Assembly (NCBI GenBank): GCA_015143295.1
Contig: CM026573.1
Span: 5,072,434-5,136,433, forward strand
Direction of reading: 5' to 3'
From: Tetracentron sinense
Taxonomy: Eukaryota > Streptophyta > Magnoliopsida > Trochodendrales > Trochodendraceae
DNA length: 64,000 bases
The notes below the pieces were generated by a model. It had not been told where the DNA came from and ran no database searches. It saw only the letters and a program-made list of their open reading frames with translations. The position numbers and the translations under genes were made by a program. This document shows positions 48,290 through 61,500 of the stretch, piece by piece. Numbering within the stretch: the first letter of the stretch is position 1; each line of letters starts with the position of its first letter.

Positions 48290-48376
48290 ACGAGAGAGAG
48301 AGAGAGAGAGCTAAGAAAAGTTAAACTGTCAGCTCTATTCTCTAGCAGTCGAGAGAGAGAGAGAGAGAGAGAGAGA
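48290..48376 (+). repeat. two (GA)n microsatellites
   Basis: (GA)n runs at about 48291-48311 and 48351-48376, separated by 40 bases. The frames through them (for example 48158-48484) are dinucleotide-repeat translations without domains. Confidence 0.9.
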
Positions 48377-48379
48377 CGT

Positions 48380-50926
48380 CCATCGTCCTCCCAAGTTCCA
48401 ATTCCTAGGTCACCATTCTCGAAATCGCCAATGAATCGCCTTTTAACTGGGAGGTGGCTGTTGCAAACATTGAACTTGGGGTGAATGAAATCTCAGGGAA
48501 TTTAGGTCAGACTGTGTGTGTTTAGGTGTTATTTACCTCCTTAACCGAAAAAAAATAAAAAAAAAAATCTCCGGGAATTTTTAAAATTTTTTTTTGTAAT
48601 TGTGCTGTCTTTGTGTAACTGTGTGTCAGAAGGTCCAGAATATGGGGGGAGTATCATGACTCTCTGAAGTTATTGTTGGGTTTTCTGAAAAAGAATGCTA
48701 CAAAATTTCAGAATCCATCAATCTTCTGTGAGACGTGAGAAAGAAGTAAAGAACATTGTCTGAAAGAAAAATGGCAAGCCATGAAGACAAGAAACTGCTT
48801 AGAATTCGTGGGACCCTTTTATACTTTCCACTGCAACATGTAGAAATAGGTTTCAGCAACCAAACAAGGATTAACCAAAAAAAAAAAAAAAAAAAACCAA
48901 ACAGGAAGAGGGACAGACAATTAAGATCATCAAATTAGAAGGTTTTGAGGTTCAAGGTTTGTAATGCAGACTCTCTCTCTCTCTAACTACGAATGGTATG
49001 GTGAAGAGATACTTGTCATTGTCACACTAGCCTGTACCAAAATGGCATAAACTGACTGCACTAGATATGCAGTTTGTTGCTATCAGATGAAAAAAATTGA
49101 AAAATGCAGTTCATGACCCTCATGTAGGGTAATAAACCATCTCCCACACTTCCATGGATTAGGGTTGACCCGCGGGTGTGGTTCTGGATTGGATTTTCCC
49201 AAATTTATATACGAGTTTACCTAATTAGCTTATTGATGTATTACCTACTGATTCTAGGTTTACTGATTATTTGGGTAAGCCCCATGTCAGTGATTATATA
49301 TATCATTGATAGCTAATACATCACATAGACCTCCTTAACCTTTGGTCACTATCATTTTGTTTGTAAACCTATAATAACCCAGAGTTAGCATAGGTCACCA
49401 GTTGCAATATATATTACAACAGAAATGCTAGGCCCAGTGGCAGTCTTCCCCAGGCCCAAGGTGGTGGCAACAAGTGTCAGCCCATCTCTAGTTATAGGTA
49501 GCGAGTAGTAACACCACGTGTTGCACCTACTCCGCTTCTGCGGAAAAAAATTGACTTAGTGCGTTTGGAGCTAGCACTCCTCATACTACAAATTAAGCAA
49601 TGGTATTGTTAATTAGTATGTTGAGCGATTCTGTTACAAAATATGTACTTAGAATTTTCTTTCTCTAAATCCAAACTCCGGAAGGAGAATAATATTTTTG
49701 AATTAAGACAGTATTGGTAAATAATTTTCTAACATAACCCTAATGACCATCAAATGAACCAATTTTGACTATAGTTTACTCTTTTCAGATTTATATATAT
49801 CACTTCTATTTACCGATCAAAAAAAATAAAAAAAATCCAATCGCAATGGAAATAACGGTTCGTGTTAGCTCGCACTAACATGGCTTACCCTAAAACTAGT
49901 CAATAGTTATAATCCTTAATTAACTCTCATCCCTTTGCATAATTCAGGTTTTTATAATTCACCAGCATTAATTAGAGCCACCGATGACTCGCATATAACA
50001 AGATAGGATTTTGAGCTAAGTATGATTAATATACACAAATTTAATTAGTTTTTTTGCTTATGTGAAGGGGCATTGAGCATGGGATTATCCCAAATCAATC
50101 TTCATCATGATAGCACTGGAACCTATCATTGGGGCTTTGAGTCATGTATAGCAGATGGAAGGAATTAAAGCAGGTTATGTGGCTATTAACGACTGATTGC
50201 CGTATGCCTTTGATTATTTTATTTTTAAAAAATAAAAGAAAAAAGAAGGTAAACGGCTCTCTTTCTATATATGCCTTTGATTTGATGCTAGAAATAGTTC
50301 TTTTGGCAGATTACCAATGATGATGATCATGATGATAACCACTAATATGACATATAAGAAAATACTATCTCCTATAATATACAGTATTATGAGTAAAAGA
50401 CTATTGCACTTTTGATTTGAATATTCATATATTTCTAGGTAATGGTTTTGATTAGTGTCTAATACCATCTTCTTATTAGTTAAAACATAGAAAAAAGTCT
50501 GAGAAGAACATGAATATAAGAATCTCTTACTGTTCTAAAGCTATTGTCCTATAGGGCCGGTCGATAGTCTTTAGGCTTTATATTTATTCTCTAGGGGATC
50601 GGGATGTCTAAAATACCCTCCTTACTTTGATTAGGGGAAGGGTAAATAGAAGGATAGTTCAGTATTTTGAAACTGGACAATTCGGCCAAACTTCAAATAA
50701 CAACCAAGTCACTGTTGAGTAAATACGGTTCGAATCCAACTCTAATTGCGTACTTAAAAGATTGAGCTATAAACAGCCTTTTTTTTTAGCCTGGGCCGTT
50801 TGGATAGTAGGACCTATTGAAACCCCTAGGTGTAAAGGCCTGCATCCCAGTTTAGATGGCGAAGGTGTATCCCTTATCCGGGGTCGTCCTTCGATTAAAT
50901 CCAGAGGGAAAATAACTAGGCGTGTC
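48380..50926. other. gene-free spacer
   Basis: AT-rich with A-runs (48547, 48879) and a CT run near 48972. 50800-50910 has a compact GC-richer block ('CCTGCATCCCAGTTTAGATGG'..'CCGGGGTCGTCC') that might be a decayed SINE, but no boxes or tail could be defined. Confidence 0.35.
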
Positions 50927-51444
50927 AATGGGCCGGCTTGGATTAGCCCAAAATTGGCCCAATTTTCAAGCTATATGAAGTAGGGTCGCTCCATTAGTGG
51001 AAGCCCAAATAATTTAGGGTTGGGCTAGAGCTTGGTTGATTGAATCCCGGGCCAGGCCTGGCCCGATCATATACATATAATAATAATTAGTTATGATAAA
51101 TGTGTGTGTGTGTGTGTTTTGGCATTGTGTAATAACATTTTTTTAAATTCAAGCAACATGTTTTTAAAAGAGAAAAGAAAACATGTTGATGTGTGTGCGT
51201 ATTTTGGCATTGTGTAATAGCATTTTATCTTCAATGTCATTTTTTTTTAAAAAATTCAAGCAACGTGTTTTAAAAGAGAAAAGAAAATATGTTGACAGTT
51301 GACCATTTTATAAGCTCGAGCCTAGTCCATGTTAGGGTCTTGATAGGGCTTGATTCCTTCAGGCCGTAAAGGGCTTGAGCTCAATAGTACTTTTCATTTA
51401 GGGTTGGGCCTAGGCAACCCCAGTTCAGCCCATTGACAACCCTA
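50927..51444. mobile_element. hAT-like element with GTCAATGGGC ends
   Basis: The left end TAGGCGTGTCAATGGGC pairs with the right end GCCCATTGACAACCCTA. The flanks AAAATAAC and GAAATATC agree at 6 of 8 positions. The interior has (TG)n near 51102-51117, an internal duplication ('CATGTTGA' blocks near 51150-51295), and no transposase. Confidence 0.6.
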
Positions 51445-52106
51445 GAAATATCCCCAATATATTGATAGCAGTTCTCATCCTCAGTTGATGTGGGGGTGCA
51501 GGAATACTGTGCACCAAGCATGCGGTAGAGAACTCACTACTTTTTCTTTCCTATTGTTATAATTTTTTGGGGGAGAGGAGTAAAGAGAATTCCTTGCTTC
51601 AATCAACCCAAAGCCCAAAGCCCAAACAGCAAACAATTCCACAAAACCCTAAATGCAAGTGAAAATAGAGGACTTCTACAATATGTTAATAATTGGATTC
51701 AGATATTGGTATAATCAATTTTTTGAATATCCAATCAATTATATATATATAATATATTCATATGACTAAAAGACCCTTATTTATATTTTTACATAATCTT
51801 AAAACATATTAATTATACTATTATTTTTCATGTAAATGAGAATAAATAGTAATCTGATAATTCTTTTAATAGTATTTTTATTTTTCCCTAAATAATTAGA
51901 TATTTAAAAAAATATTCAACATTAAATACAAATATTCAAATTCATTATATATCAAATTGAATTAAATTCAAATAATTAATTAATATAATTAAATCAAATT
52001 CAGATTACTACTATCCACTTTGATTCATTCCAGTGGTAGGTGAAAAGCACCAAGTAATCAGAAACACAAGTATACAACAAAAATGAGGCATGAGGTTCCT
52101 TGCAAG
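51445..52106. other. AT-rich repeat remnant, no gene
   Basis: 51690-52020 resembles 36580-36960 ('CTACTATCCACTTTGATTCATTCC' versus 'CTCTATCCACTTTGAATTCGCTC'), so both are copies of one degraded dispersed repeat. Confidence 0.45.
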
Positions 52107-52878
52107 TAGGGGTGGCAATCGAGCCGGGCTGGGTCGGTTTGGAGTTAGCTCAAGCTCACCCCCAAAGTTTAAAACCTTAGCCCAAGCTTAGCAAACCCAA
52201 TCTCATGATTAGCTCGAGCACCCCAATCCAAGCTCGACTCACTAATAATATTGGGTTTTGGGGCGAGTTCGGGCTGACCCCAAAGTAAGCAAAGTGTGGG
52301 CCGAGTTTGGGCTGATCAATTCGGGCTGACCCAAATTAAGCAGCTTGTGGGTGGAGTTTGGGTTGAGTTCTCTCGTAACTTGTTAGTTTTCTCTTAAACA
52401 CCTACATGCAATGCACAAAAACTTGACCGATAAACAAATTTTTAGTTTAATAAAATCAAGCAATCACTATTCTTGGTACCTAATTCTTTTAACTAGTAAT
52501 TAGGTTTTGCAGGTGTTTGTCTAATAGCAAAAAAACTAGTTTTGAAATCCTTAATAAACAGTGCTAGGATAATTTTTTTTTTCAAAAAATACTACTAGTA
52601 ATATTTTTAGATAGCAAACACAAAAATAGTTTCTCCATGTTAAGGACATTAATTCCAATTGAATGAGAATGAAATTAAGTCATGAGCCCTCTCTATCTAT
52701 AAATATAAATATAAAATATTTTTAATTTAGGCTGGGCTGAATTCGGGCTGAGCTAAGAGCAGCCCAAACTCAGGCCAATATTTACTTCGGGCCTATATTC
52801 TCAGCCCAGCCCGAAATAATGAAAGCCCAACCCATTCAAATTTCGGGCCGGGCCAGTCCAGCCCAATTTCCACCCCTA
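52107..52878. mobile_element. hAT-type nonautonomous element upstream of oleosin
   Basis: 772 bp with ends TAGGGGTGG and CCACCCCTA as inverted repeats, flanked by CTTGCAAG (52099-52106) and CTTACAAG (52879-52886), an 8-bp duplication with one mismatch. The interior is rich in GGGCTGGG/CAGCCC words. It ends 37 bases before the RY motif of the oleosin promoter. Confidence 0.8.
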
Positions 52879-52914
52879 CTTACAAGCCCTCAACAAACAT
52901 GAATACTTGTTTTT

Positions 52915-52991
52915 CATGCAAACCTTCAATCCCAAGTTCACAAACACGTGGCCACATATTCTCACGTGTCTGTCACTCCATTCTTTAAATA
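52915..52991 (+). promoter_or_regulatory. oleosin promoter: RY, ABRE/G-boxes, TATA
   Basis: RY motif CATGCA (52915-52920), CACGTGGC (52945-52952), CACGTGTC (52963-52970) and TTTAAATA (52984-52991) lie in that order within 180 bases of the ATG. RY plus ABRE is the arrangement used by ABI3- and bZIP-driven seed-maturation genes, matching an oleosin. Confidence 0.8.
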
Positions 52992-53096
52992 CACTTCTCA
53001 CTCTCAACTCGCTCCTTCAGTTTTCTTAGCTTCTCAAACAGATTCTCCCAAAACCACTTTTGAACCAAACTCAGATTTACAAGACCACCATCGTTA

Positions 53097-53561
53097 ATGG
53101 CTGAACACCACCAACAGCTACAACACCGCACTGATGGTAACAGAAAACTCTCACCTGAGAAGTGCCCTACAACCTCTCAAGTCCTAGCAGTCGTGGCCCT
53201 CTTCCCTATAGGTGGTATCCTACTCACCCTTGCCGGTGTGACGTTAACCGGCTCAGTGATTGGTCTTGTTGTGACGACACCACTTTTCATAATTTTCAGC
53301 CCAGTATTGGTACCCGCAGCTTTTGTTATAGGGCTAGCCGTGACAGGGTTCCTTACATCAGGAGCTTTAGGGCTCACAGCGCTATCGTCACTCTCATGGA
53401 TCTTAAATTACTTGCGTGGGGTACGTACAAAGGTGCCCGAGCATTTGGACCATGCGAAGCGGCGCATGGAGGAAGCAGCGGGCCATATGGGCCAGAGGAC
53501 TAAGGATTTGGGCCAAGAGACGCAGAGTAGGGCCCAAGAAGTTGGAAGAAAGGGAGGTTGA
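53097..53561 (+). CDS. OLE: oleosin, low-molecular-weight (L) form
   Basis: One exon of 154 residues. A short polar N-terminus (1-25) leads to a hydrophobic hairpin of about 70 residues with the proline knot PX5SPX3P (P62, S68, P69, P73). The amphipathic C-terminus ('[27 protein letters not shown]') lacks the 18-residue insertion of the H form. Oleosins coat seed oil bodies, keep them from fusing, and are inserted from the endoplasmic reticulum. The start is the first ATG in a leader that follows the TATA by about 100 bases. An overlapping frame (53162-53503) is a shadow. Seed-specific regulation is supported by the upstream RY and ABRE motifs. Confidence 0.97.
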   Translation: MAEHHQQLQHRTDGNRKLSPEKCPTTSQVLAVVALFPIGGILLTLAGVTLTGSVIGLVVTTPLFIIFSPVLVPAAFVIGLAVTGFLTSGALGLTALSSLSWILNYLRGVRTKVPEHLDHAKRRMEEAAGHMGQRTKDLGQETQSRAQEVGRKGG

Positions 53562-53840
53562 GGCCTTTTGGGCCTTTCCTTGGGTTAAACGGTCAAATAT
53601 AAGAAGAAATGGCACGAAATGGGGTGTGCTACTGCTAGCTTTAACGGTCTGCGTGGTAGGGTGATATATTACTCGTACACAATATCATAAAATAAAACGT
53701 AGCGAGTAAAAGAGAGGAACCTGGAAGGATGATTGGGTATTCTTTTTCGGGTTACTGTTGGAATGCAGAGATTTAATGGTTGCTTTCTTTGATTATGTGG
53801 AAGTTTCTTTTTTTCTAGTTTTCTATATCTTAATATAATG

Positions 53841-54082
53841 CTATGTTTGGTTGTTGAGAAATTAAGTAAAAACATGGAAAATAAAATAAAATTGGACAAA
53901 ACACAATTAAAATTTGTATTAAAAATCCATTTTTTTTTTCCCATGTTTTTACCTATTTTCTCAACAACCAAACATAGTACATGGAAAAGAAAAGAAAATT
54001 GGACAAAACATAACTAAAATTTGTATTAAAAATTTCTTTTGTTTTCCATGTTTTCACCTATTTTCTCAACAACCAAACATAG
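53841..54082. mobile_element. MITE of CTATGTTTGGTTG family with duplicated right half
   Basis: Left end CTATGTTTGGTTGTTGAGAA at 53841. The complementary right end (TTCTCAACAACCAAACATAG) occurs twice, ending at about 53975 and at 54082. A block of about 107 bp ('ATTGGACAAAACA'..'CATAG') is tandemly duplicated. Same family as 29070-29212. Confidence 0.8.
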
Positions 54083-54640
54083 CATTAAGTGTCTTCTCTT
54101 ATTACTGGGTTGATAAACTCTTATTACTGGGTTGATTATCAGTGCCTCTTCATATATGCATATGCATATGCATGAAGAGGAGTGCTAGCTCTACTCTCTG
54201 GTCTTTTCTCCTAGTTGCCTCATCCCTACTAGTTTGTGTTGGTTGTCAACACAAATCACGCTCCACCATTGTGGTCCATAACAACATATAAATGATTAAA
54301 GTCAGGATTTTGAACATTGTTATCCAAGATTGGGACAGGCAAGTAGCACGTCAATCCTCCTCTTTAGTTATCCAAGATTGGGACAGGCAAATAGCACACA
54401 GAACATGACATCCAACAGAATTATCATTATGTTTAACTTGACTTGATAAGGATCAATCATTCCCCCACCCCAAACGAGTTTTCATTTAGTATGAAATAGT
54501 GTTTCCATATTTAAAGTAAAAGGTGGGTAGTCTCATAAATACTTTCCATTAATCCTAATAGTTTATAACTAACCAATTAAAGACCAAGATTTGACTTGAT
54601 TTATTTTGTTTTTTCTAAGGCCACATCAACTTTAATCTTT
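54083..54640. other. intergenic, no gene seen
   Basis: Contains small direct repeats ('CTCTTATTACTGGGTTGAT' at about 54097 and 54118; 'TTATCCAAGATTGGGACAGGCAA' near 54320 and 54367). No gene. Confidence 0.45.
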
Positions 54641-55110
54641 AATCCTAACCGTTTAATAGTTTAACTGTTAGGATTTGAGAGCATATTTGATCTAACCGTT
54701 TAATAATGAAGTTTAACTGTTAGGATTTGAGAGCATATTTGGGACCATTTATAACTAACCATTAAAGACCAAGATTTGACTCGACTTATTTATCTTTTCT
54801 TCACATCAGCTTTAATCCTAACCGTTATTTAATCTTAACCGTTTAATAACTAACCGTTTAATATTTGAGAGCATATTTGGTAGTACAACTTTAATCCTAA
54901 CCTTTTAATAATGAAGTTTAACTGTCAGGATTTGAGATTTGAGAGCATATTTGGGTTTATTCCTAACTGTTTAATAATGAAGTTTAACTGTCAGGATTTG
55001 AGATTTGAGAGCATAATTGGGTTTAATCCTAATCCTTTAATAATGAAGTTTTTTTTTTTTTTAGATCTTTAATAATAAAGTTCTGTTAGGATTTGAGAGC
55101 ATATTTGGGA
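54640..55110 (+). repeat. irregular repeat array upstream of AP1M
   Basis: 'TAATGAAGTTTAACTG(T/C)TAGGATTTGAGAGCATATTTGG' and parts of it recur at about 54658, 54705, 54910, 54975 and 55075, mixed with 'TTTAATCCTAACCGTTTAATA'. Spacing is irregular. Not a known element. Confidence 0.75.
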
Positions 55111-55395
55111 GAGTACCCCTAGACATTCATAGTTTAATAGTTATCATGATGGATGTGGGCTTCGAATTGGCCCATATCAAAAGTTGGATATCTTTGGGCT
55201 GTACTGGGCCTCTCGATTTTGGGGTCTGCTTAAACCCACCAATTGTATTACGCAGCACGCGTATGTTAGCAGGGTGCGTATGCTAGAAGCATAAAGTTCA
55301 AGTAGAGATCAATCTCAGGCGTTTTGACAGAGATCGGAGTTCCAAACAAAAAAAAAAGACAGAGATCGGAGGAAGTCTTCAATTACTCCCGTATG

Positions 55396-55402
55396 TATAT
55401 AA
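55396..55402 (+). promoter_or_regulatory. candidate TATA box of AP1M
   Basis: TATATAA 177 bases upstream of the AP1M ATG. No other core motif was recognised. Confidence 0.5.
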
Positions 55403-55578
55403 GCAACCAGAGCTCTTATTTCCCAAGAAATCAAAGTGTTCCAAAGCAAAGAGGAAGAACTAAATGACGGAGAATACCCTAGAATTCTCATTTTCCAATT
55501 CTCCAATCTCGTTTCTAATCTCAAATCCAGATCTGTATCTTCCCTAATTTGATCCCCGATCTTCTCAAACCCTAATCA

Positions 55579-58500
55579 ATGGCGGGCGCCGCCTCGGCGT
55601 TTTTCCTTCTGGATATCAAAGGCCGCGTTTTGGTGTGGCGCGATTTCAGAGGCGATGTCTCAGCAGTACAGGCGGAGCGATTCTTCACCAAGCTCATCGA
55701 GAAAGAGGTGTGACTCTTATCTGCTGATGTTTCTGTTTGTTATTCAATGAATTAGGGCTCAAATACCGGTTGGTTTTATGATTTTTGGGTTGAGTCTGGT
55801 GATTAGAGAGATTAGTTGTGGAGTTTTATTGACAAAATGACAATATTGTTATTAATTTCATTTTCTTAGAGGGTTTGGTTATGAATCCAGTATTTTTGAA
55901 CATTTGAAACTTAAATTTGGGATCATATAGTACGACTGTTAGTGATTTGTACTTCGAGTAAAGTTCTTCCGATGAGTTTGACTTCGCAAGCTTAGAATTT
56001 CGCAGCTTTGAATGTATTTCCCCATGCAAGAGAAAGTAGCTGAATCTGTCATAATCATGGTTCATTATCTTATTTCGATCTACTTCAGGGTGATCCAGAG
56101 ACTCAAGATCCAGTCGTGTATGATAATGGTGTCACCTACATATTTATACAACACAACAATATTTACTTGATGACAGCATCAAGGCAGAACTGCAATGCCG
56201 CCAGTCTTATTCTCTTTCTACACCGTGTAGTTGATGTAAGCTCTCTTGGTGGTGTATGCCTCTGTCATTGTGTTTCAAAGACATGTGTTCAATTCAAATG
56301 AGATTTGGAAAAATATGTATTCAATTAAATGAGATTTGGAAGTAAATTAAGTTAATGAACGGATTACATGATTGTAATCTTGAACTGTAAGTAATTTTCC
56401 GTGGCAGGTATTTAAGCATTACTTTGAAGAGTTAGAAGAGGAATCCCTAAGAGATAACTTTGTGGTGGTGGTAAGAGGATATCTCAACCTTTGGTTTTAC
56501 CTATTAAGTAACTTAGTCTGGTGGTGAGCACTTAAACTAGTTATGTCACATATGAAAGCAAGTACAAGAATTGGAAAAAGTCATACTGATGCCATGTTCT
56601 TTTGGCAGTATGAGTTACTTGATGAAATGATGGACTTTGGTTACCCTCAGTATACTGAAGCAAAGATTCTTAGCGAATTTATCAAGACCGATGCTTATAG
56701 GATGGAGGTCACACAGAGGCCTCCCATGGCTGTAACAAATGCAGTGTCCTGGCGCAGTGAAGGGATACGGTACAAGAAGAATGAAGTAGGTTTGTTTTTA
56801 TGTGAGTTGCTATTAATCTTTTATGCCATTACATGATATATTAGGAAAGCTGTCATGTCTGACCAGGTATTCCTGGATGTGGTGGAAAGCGTCAATATAC
56901 TTGTCAACAGCAATGGTCAAATAATTCGGTCAGATGTTGTTGGGGCATTAAAGATGAGAACATATTTGAGGTATGTTGTTCATCCTTTATATTTCGTTTC
57001 GTTTACTTGAATTCAAGGCACAACAAAGATGGATATTTGGAAAAATTTGGTTGCTCACTTATTCACTTATGGTTCTTTTCTTAAGTCTTAACAAGTTAGG
57101 AATCATGATTTAACACACATACTAAGTGAAGTTTGTTATTGAATGAAAACCAGTAAAGGCTAACAATTCTATTTGAGCAGAATACCTCTTTTTAAAGCTA
57201 GAACATGAAACCTTTGTACCTTTTCTTTTAACTTACGAATGTAGTATTATGATATCAAGCTCAGGAAGTCTTGGTTTGACCTGCGGATGGTATCAAGCAA
57301 ATCTCCTTTTATCGGCAAAGTTGTGTTCTTCCTATCACAATCCAAGTAAATATTTCACTTCCACAACGGTAGCACCAGTGGGTTTGGCTGGCATGATGGA
57401 GAAATCATCATGCTTCGTAGCAGAACACATGCCACGTTCTCAGAACACCATATTTTCCAATAATGCCTGTTGATGTAGGAGAGTGATGCCACTTAATAGC
57501 GCTCATTCTGGGACTTTTATGCCAGATACCATGACATGCAATGCTCAATTGTCATAGCCCAAGCCAAAGAAATGGAAGGAAAATAATAAAGTTTGCCAGA
57601 TTAGCCACGTCCTAGAATCCTAAATATCACATCCTTAGTCTCTCAATTCCGTACCGAAATCCTAGTACTCCTTTGATTTTTAATATACCAACAACAATAA
57701 CAGAAAGGAACAATATTCTTTTTAGCAAATGGAAATTCCATTAGAGGTAGGGAAACACTTGATAGTCACTATCCACATGAACCCTTTTCCCGGGACTTAC
57801 TAAGAAAAACCTCAATGACTAGTTCATTCAAACTTTTGAGCCTAGTTAACAATGCTGACATGCTGTATTTAGATGGGCTTTGTTATTTTATTACCACGCC
57901 TTGTCAACTAATTCCACATATAAAATGTCTGTGAATCGTATACAGGGCTCTTACTAATGTGAGTATTTAGTAATAATCTGCATAACAAATTGAAGTTTTT
58001 ACTGCAGATCCATTATTCAGATCCACAAGTTGAACATTTTTATGAATATATGATATAGGGCCTAGTGAAAGAAGTCTCATCTTGTTGGGTGTTGGTTGGT
58101 TTCCCATAATGCTACTACATAGGGGGCAGTGATTTTGATGTACTGGCACTAAAAGTGCTCAATGTATCAATGTCCTGATAATAGTAGATCTAATTTAAAT
58201 GTTAGTGGCATCCTTAGTTGTTGTTAAATGAAACATTTAAAATAGATGTCTTGCCACATGCATGCATTGGGCTGCGCTTGTATTGCTCCTCTTTATGTCC
58301 TTGATAATCGGGAACTACTGAGTGTTAGGTTCTGTCAATGTGAACCAAGGGGATTGTACCATTGTGGTCCTTTGGCTCATGAAAGATGTGGTTGGAGGAT
58401 GAAAATTTTTGTTCACATCTACACCTACCGAAATGCAAACTGATGACACAACATTCTACCATTGTAAAGGCCTATTATTGGTGAATGGTGCATTAACTGG

Positions 58501-61500
58501 ATTACTGGAGTTTGTCTGTACTTTCTGTGTAAGGGAGAATTTTAGTTGTCATAAATCCTTGACCATGAAGGACAGTAAACATTCAAAAGTTTTTTGGATC
58601 TTCAAAGTAGAAAGCTTCACAGAAATTCAAATGCAGTGTGAAGGCAGAAAGAGACTTGGGCCTTTGAGGGGTAGAGGGCAAATAGAAAGCAAAGGAAAAT
58701 GTCTCTCTAAAGTCACATTATTCTCCCTTTTCTGACTTGTAGCTTATTTTCCTTGTGTCCTTATTTCCTTAAGGGAGTCTATAAGACCAGTGGTAGTTGA
58801 TGGCTAGGGAAGGTCTTGCAAAAGTAGTTTTCCATTTCATCAACTCTGTTTCTTCCTTGAGCTTCTAACATATCACTAATTTGCAAGTGAGCACAAACTG
58901 GAAATGAGAAAGTAATCATGCTTCATCTGTTACAGTGGCATGCCTGAGTGTAAGCTTGGCCTAAATGATAGAGTACTACTAGAGGCTCAGGGTCGGTCGG
59001 CAAAGGGAAAAGCCATTGATCTGGATGATATCAAGTTTCATCAGTATGTAGCCTCACTCTTTGCTCTAATTGTATTCTGATCTTATTCATGAAGTTGTAT
59101 ATAAGCGGGTGCAATTCTACTCATCTGGAGATGTGATTATATTATTTTCACTACAATGTCGTATTCTAATAGCTCACTTTTGGTTTAGGTGTGTGCGTTT
59201 GGCTCGATTTGAAAATGACAGGACAATATCCTTCATACCACCTGATGGATCTTTTGATCTGATGACATATAGACTCAGTACTCAGGTTTACTTAATGTTT
59301 TTTTGCACTATTTAAGGGCCAGTGCAGTTTTCGCTACCTGTTTATTCAATTGCTTAAACTCGTGGCATTATCTGAGGCTCCTTTGTCTATTGTTTCAGGT
59401 AAAGCCCCTGATTTGGGTTGAAGCTCAAGTTGAAAGGCATTCAAGAAGTCGTATTGAAATCATGGCAAAAGCCCGGAGCCAGTTCAAGGAGCGTAGGTAT
59501 AATTTTTTCCAGTTTTACTTTTCAATAATTTTACCTACTAAAACTCCATTAGTCCTCTGGATTGGGGAGGGGGAGTCGGATTGTCACGCCCCAAAATACC
59601 CCCTGGGAGTTAAGGGATACTTTAGAGGTGACTACGTGTACCTGTCAAACCATCCTGTAATGCCAGAGGCTAAACATAATATAATACAATGATAATCAGA
59701 GCGCGGAAACTAAACATAAGTGCGGAAGCATAAGCCAACTTTTTTCTTTTCTTCTATAACTCCAAATACTATTCCAAGTTAACATATACCAAATACAATC
59801 AAAGTAAAGGTGGACATGCCCACCTATCAAAATACAAAAAGGAACTCTCTAACCCTCTCCTCTCAACAGTAATCGAGGTACGGCCACACATCCAAGTCCC
59901 CATCCTCCTGAGACTGCCATGGGATAGGTGGCTCCCTCTCCTCTACATACTCCTCCTCGACCCAAGGCTCGGGATCGAGGACATCCACCGTACCTGCCGA
60001 CATAAAAGTACGGCTGAGCATGGAATACTCAGCGAGTACAAACTACTAGCTAACCATAACAATAGCGAAAACATAACAACAGTGAGCAATACAAGATATT
60101 AATTTAAAGCAATAGTGAAAGCATAAGATACATAGCCATATCTTGACATGCGGGTATGAATGCAAAAACCTCGGTAAAACTCATGTCTCGGAAACCTTTT
60201 TCGTGTCTCAGTCAAATCATGTATGTGTGTCGTGTCTTGTCTTGTATTTCATGTCTTGATTTGTTCTTGACTTGTATACTTGTGAGCCAGAGGCTAGCAC
60301 CCTTCCTTGGGCTACCAACCTCCTTGTCATGTTCTTGTTCCATTTCTCTTGTGAGCCAGAGGCTAGCACCCTTCCTTGGGCTACCAACCTCCTTGTCATG
60401 TTCTTGTTCCATTTCTCTTGTGAGCCAGAGGCTAGCACCCTTCCTTGGGGCTACCAACCTCCTTGTCATGTACTTGATTCATTTCACTTGTGAGCCAGAG
60501 GCTAGCACCCTTCCTGGGGCTACCAACCTCCTTGTCATGTACTTGATTCATTTCACTTGTGAGCCAGAGGCTAGCACCCTTCCTGGGGCTACCAACCTCC
60601 TTGTCATGTTCTTGTTTTCTTGTTTGCTTTATTATGCACAATTACTCTTGGAAAACCCAATTCATGCATGCATGCGTGCTTGTGTGCTTGTCAATAGTGG
60701 TAATCATGATGACATACTTGAATAGGCGGATCACATGAATATGGCATTTCAATCCTTAACATAGTGGTATGAAAATTAAGGCAACATATAGCACATTTGA
60801 GCAATTTATCATTCCTAAGAAAATTTACACAATTTCTATTTCCATTTTCTTCATTAAGTCCATTTATCCCTTGTTTAGTCATTTTATCAAACACACGGTG
60901 GGCCACATTTCTTAGTCCTTCCATTTCCCTTATTTAGTGCGTATTTTTCATCAAGAAATCAAGGTACATTCGTTATTTGTAAAGTGCCCATCTTCCATTT
61001 TCCATTTCACACATCACACAACATCCATACGGCATCCAATCGCCTCAATCGACATCCCATCCACACATCCATATCTTTTTCTTATCTTGTTTATATTTAG
61101 TGGAGATGATACATTTTATAAGTAAGAAAACATACTATCAAGAGTCACATTTCACAATAGAAAATCTAGACTATTGCTAAGGGAAGTTAGTAGGGTGTAC
61201 CAACCTTGAATCGAAGCTTGATCTTGGTGTAGACCTTGATTTAAACTCCAACTTGGAAGAAGAAAGCCCTTACTCAAACTATACTTGCTTGGGTAGGAAA
61301 CCCTCTTGAAAATACCGTAGAGAGTGCTGCCCTAGCTTGAGAAGGGAACCCCACACGAGCTTGAGTTGAAATCTTGAAGAAAACGTGCTTGGGGACGATC
61401 TAGGGTCTTCACCCCTTTGATTTCTTCTCCAATGGAAAACCCTAGTTGCAAATCCCCTTCTCCTCTCTCTCTATCTCTCAAAATCCCTTAAGTGTTGTGA

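Noticed and set aside
48124-48484. Overlapping frames rich in RERERE
   Set aside because: They are translations of GA microsatellites without conserved sequence.
53162-53503. 113-codon frame in the oleosin region
   Set aside because: It overlaps the clearly conserved oleosin frame in another phase and has no family features.
60282-60627. Regularly spaced repeats that could suggest a CRISPR array
   Set aside because: The units are contiguous 69-bp copies with no unique spacers, lie inside an LTR, and the genome is eukaryotic.
60156-60725. 189-codon open frame with repeated 'LAPFLGLPTSLSCSCS' units, and matching frames on the other strand
   Set aside because: It is the translation of the 69-bp LTR tandem repeat, whose length is a multiple of three. 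There is no domain and several frames are open at once.
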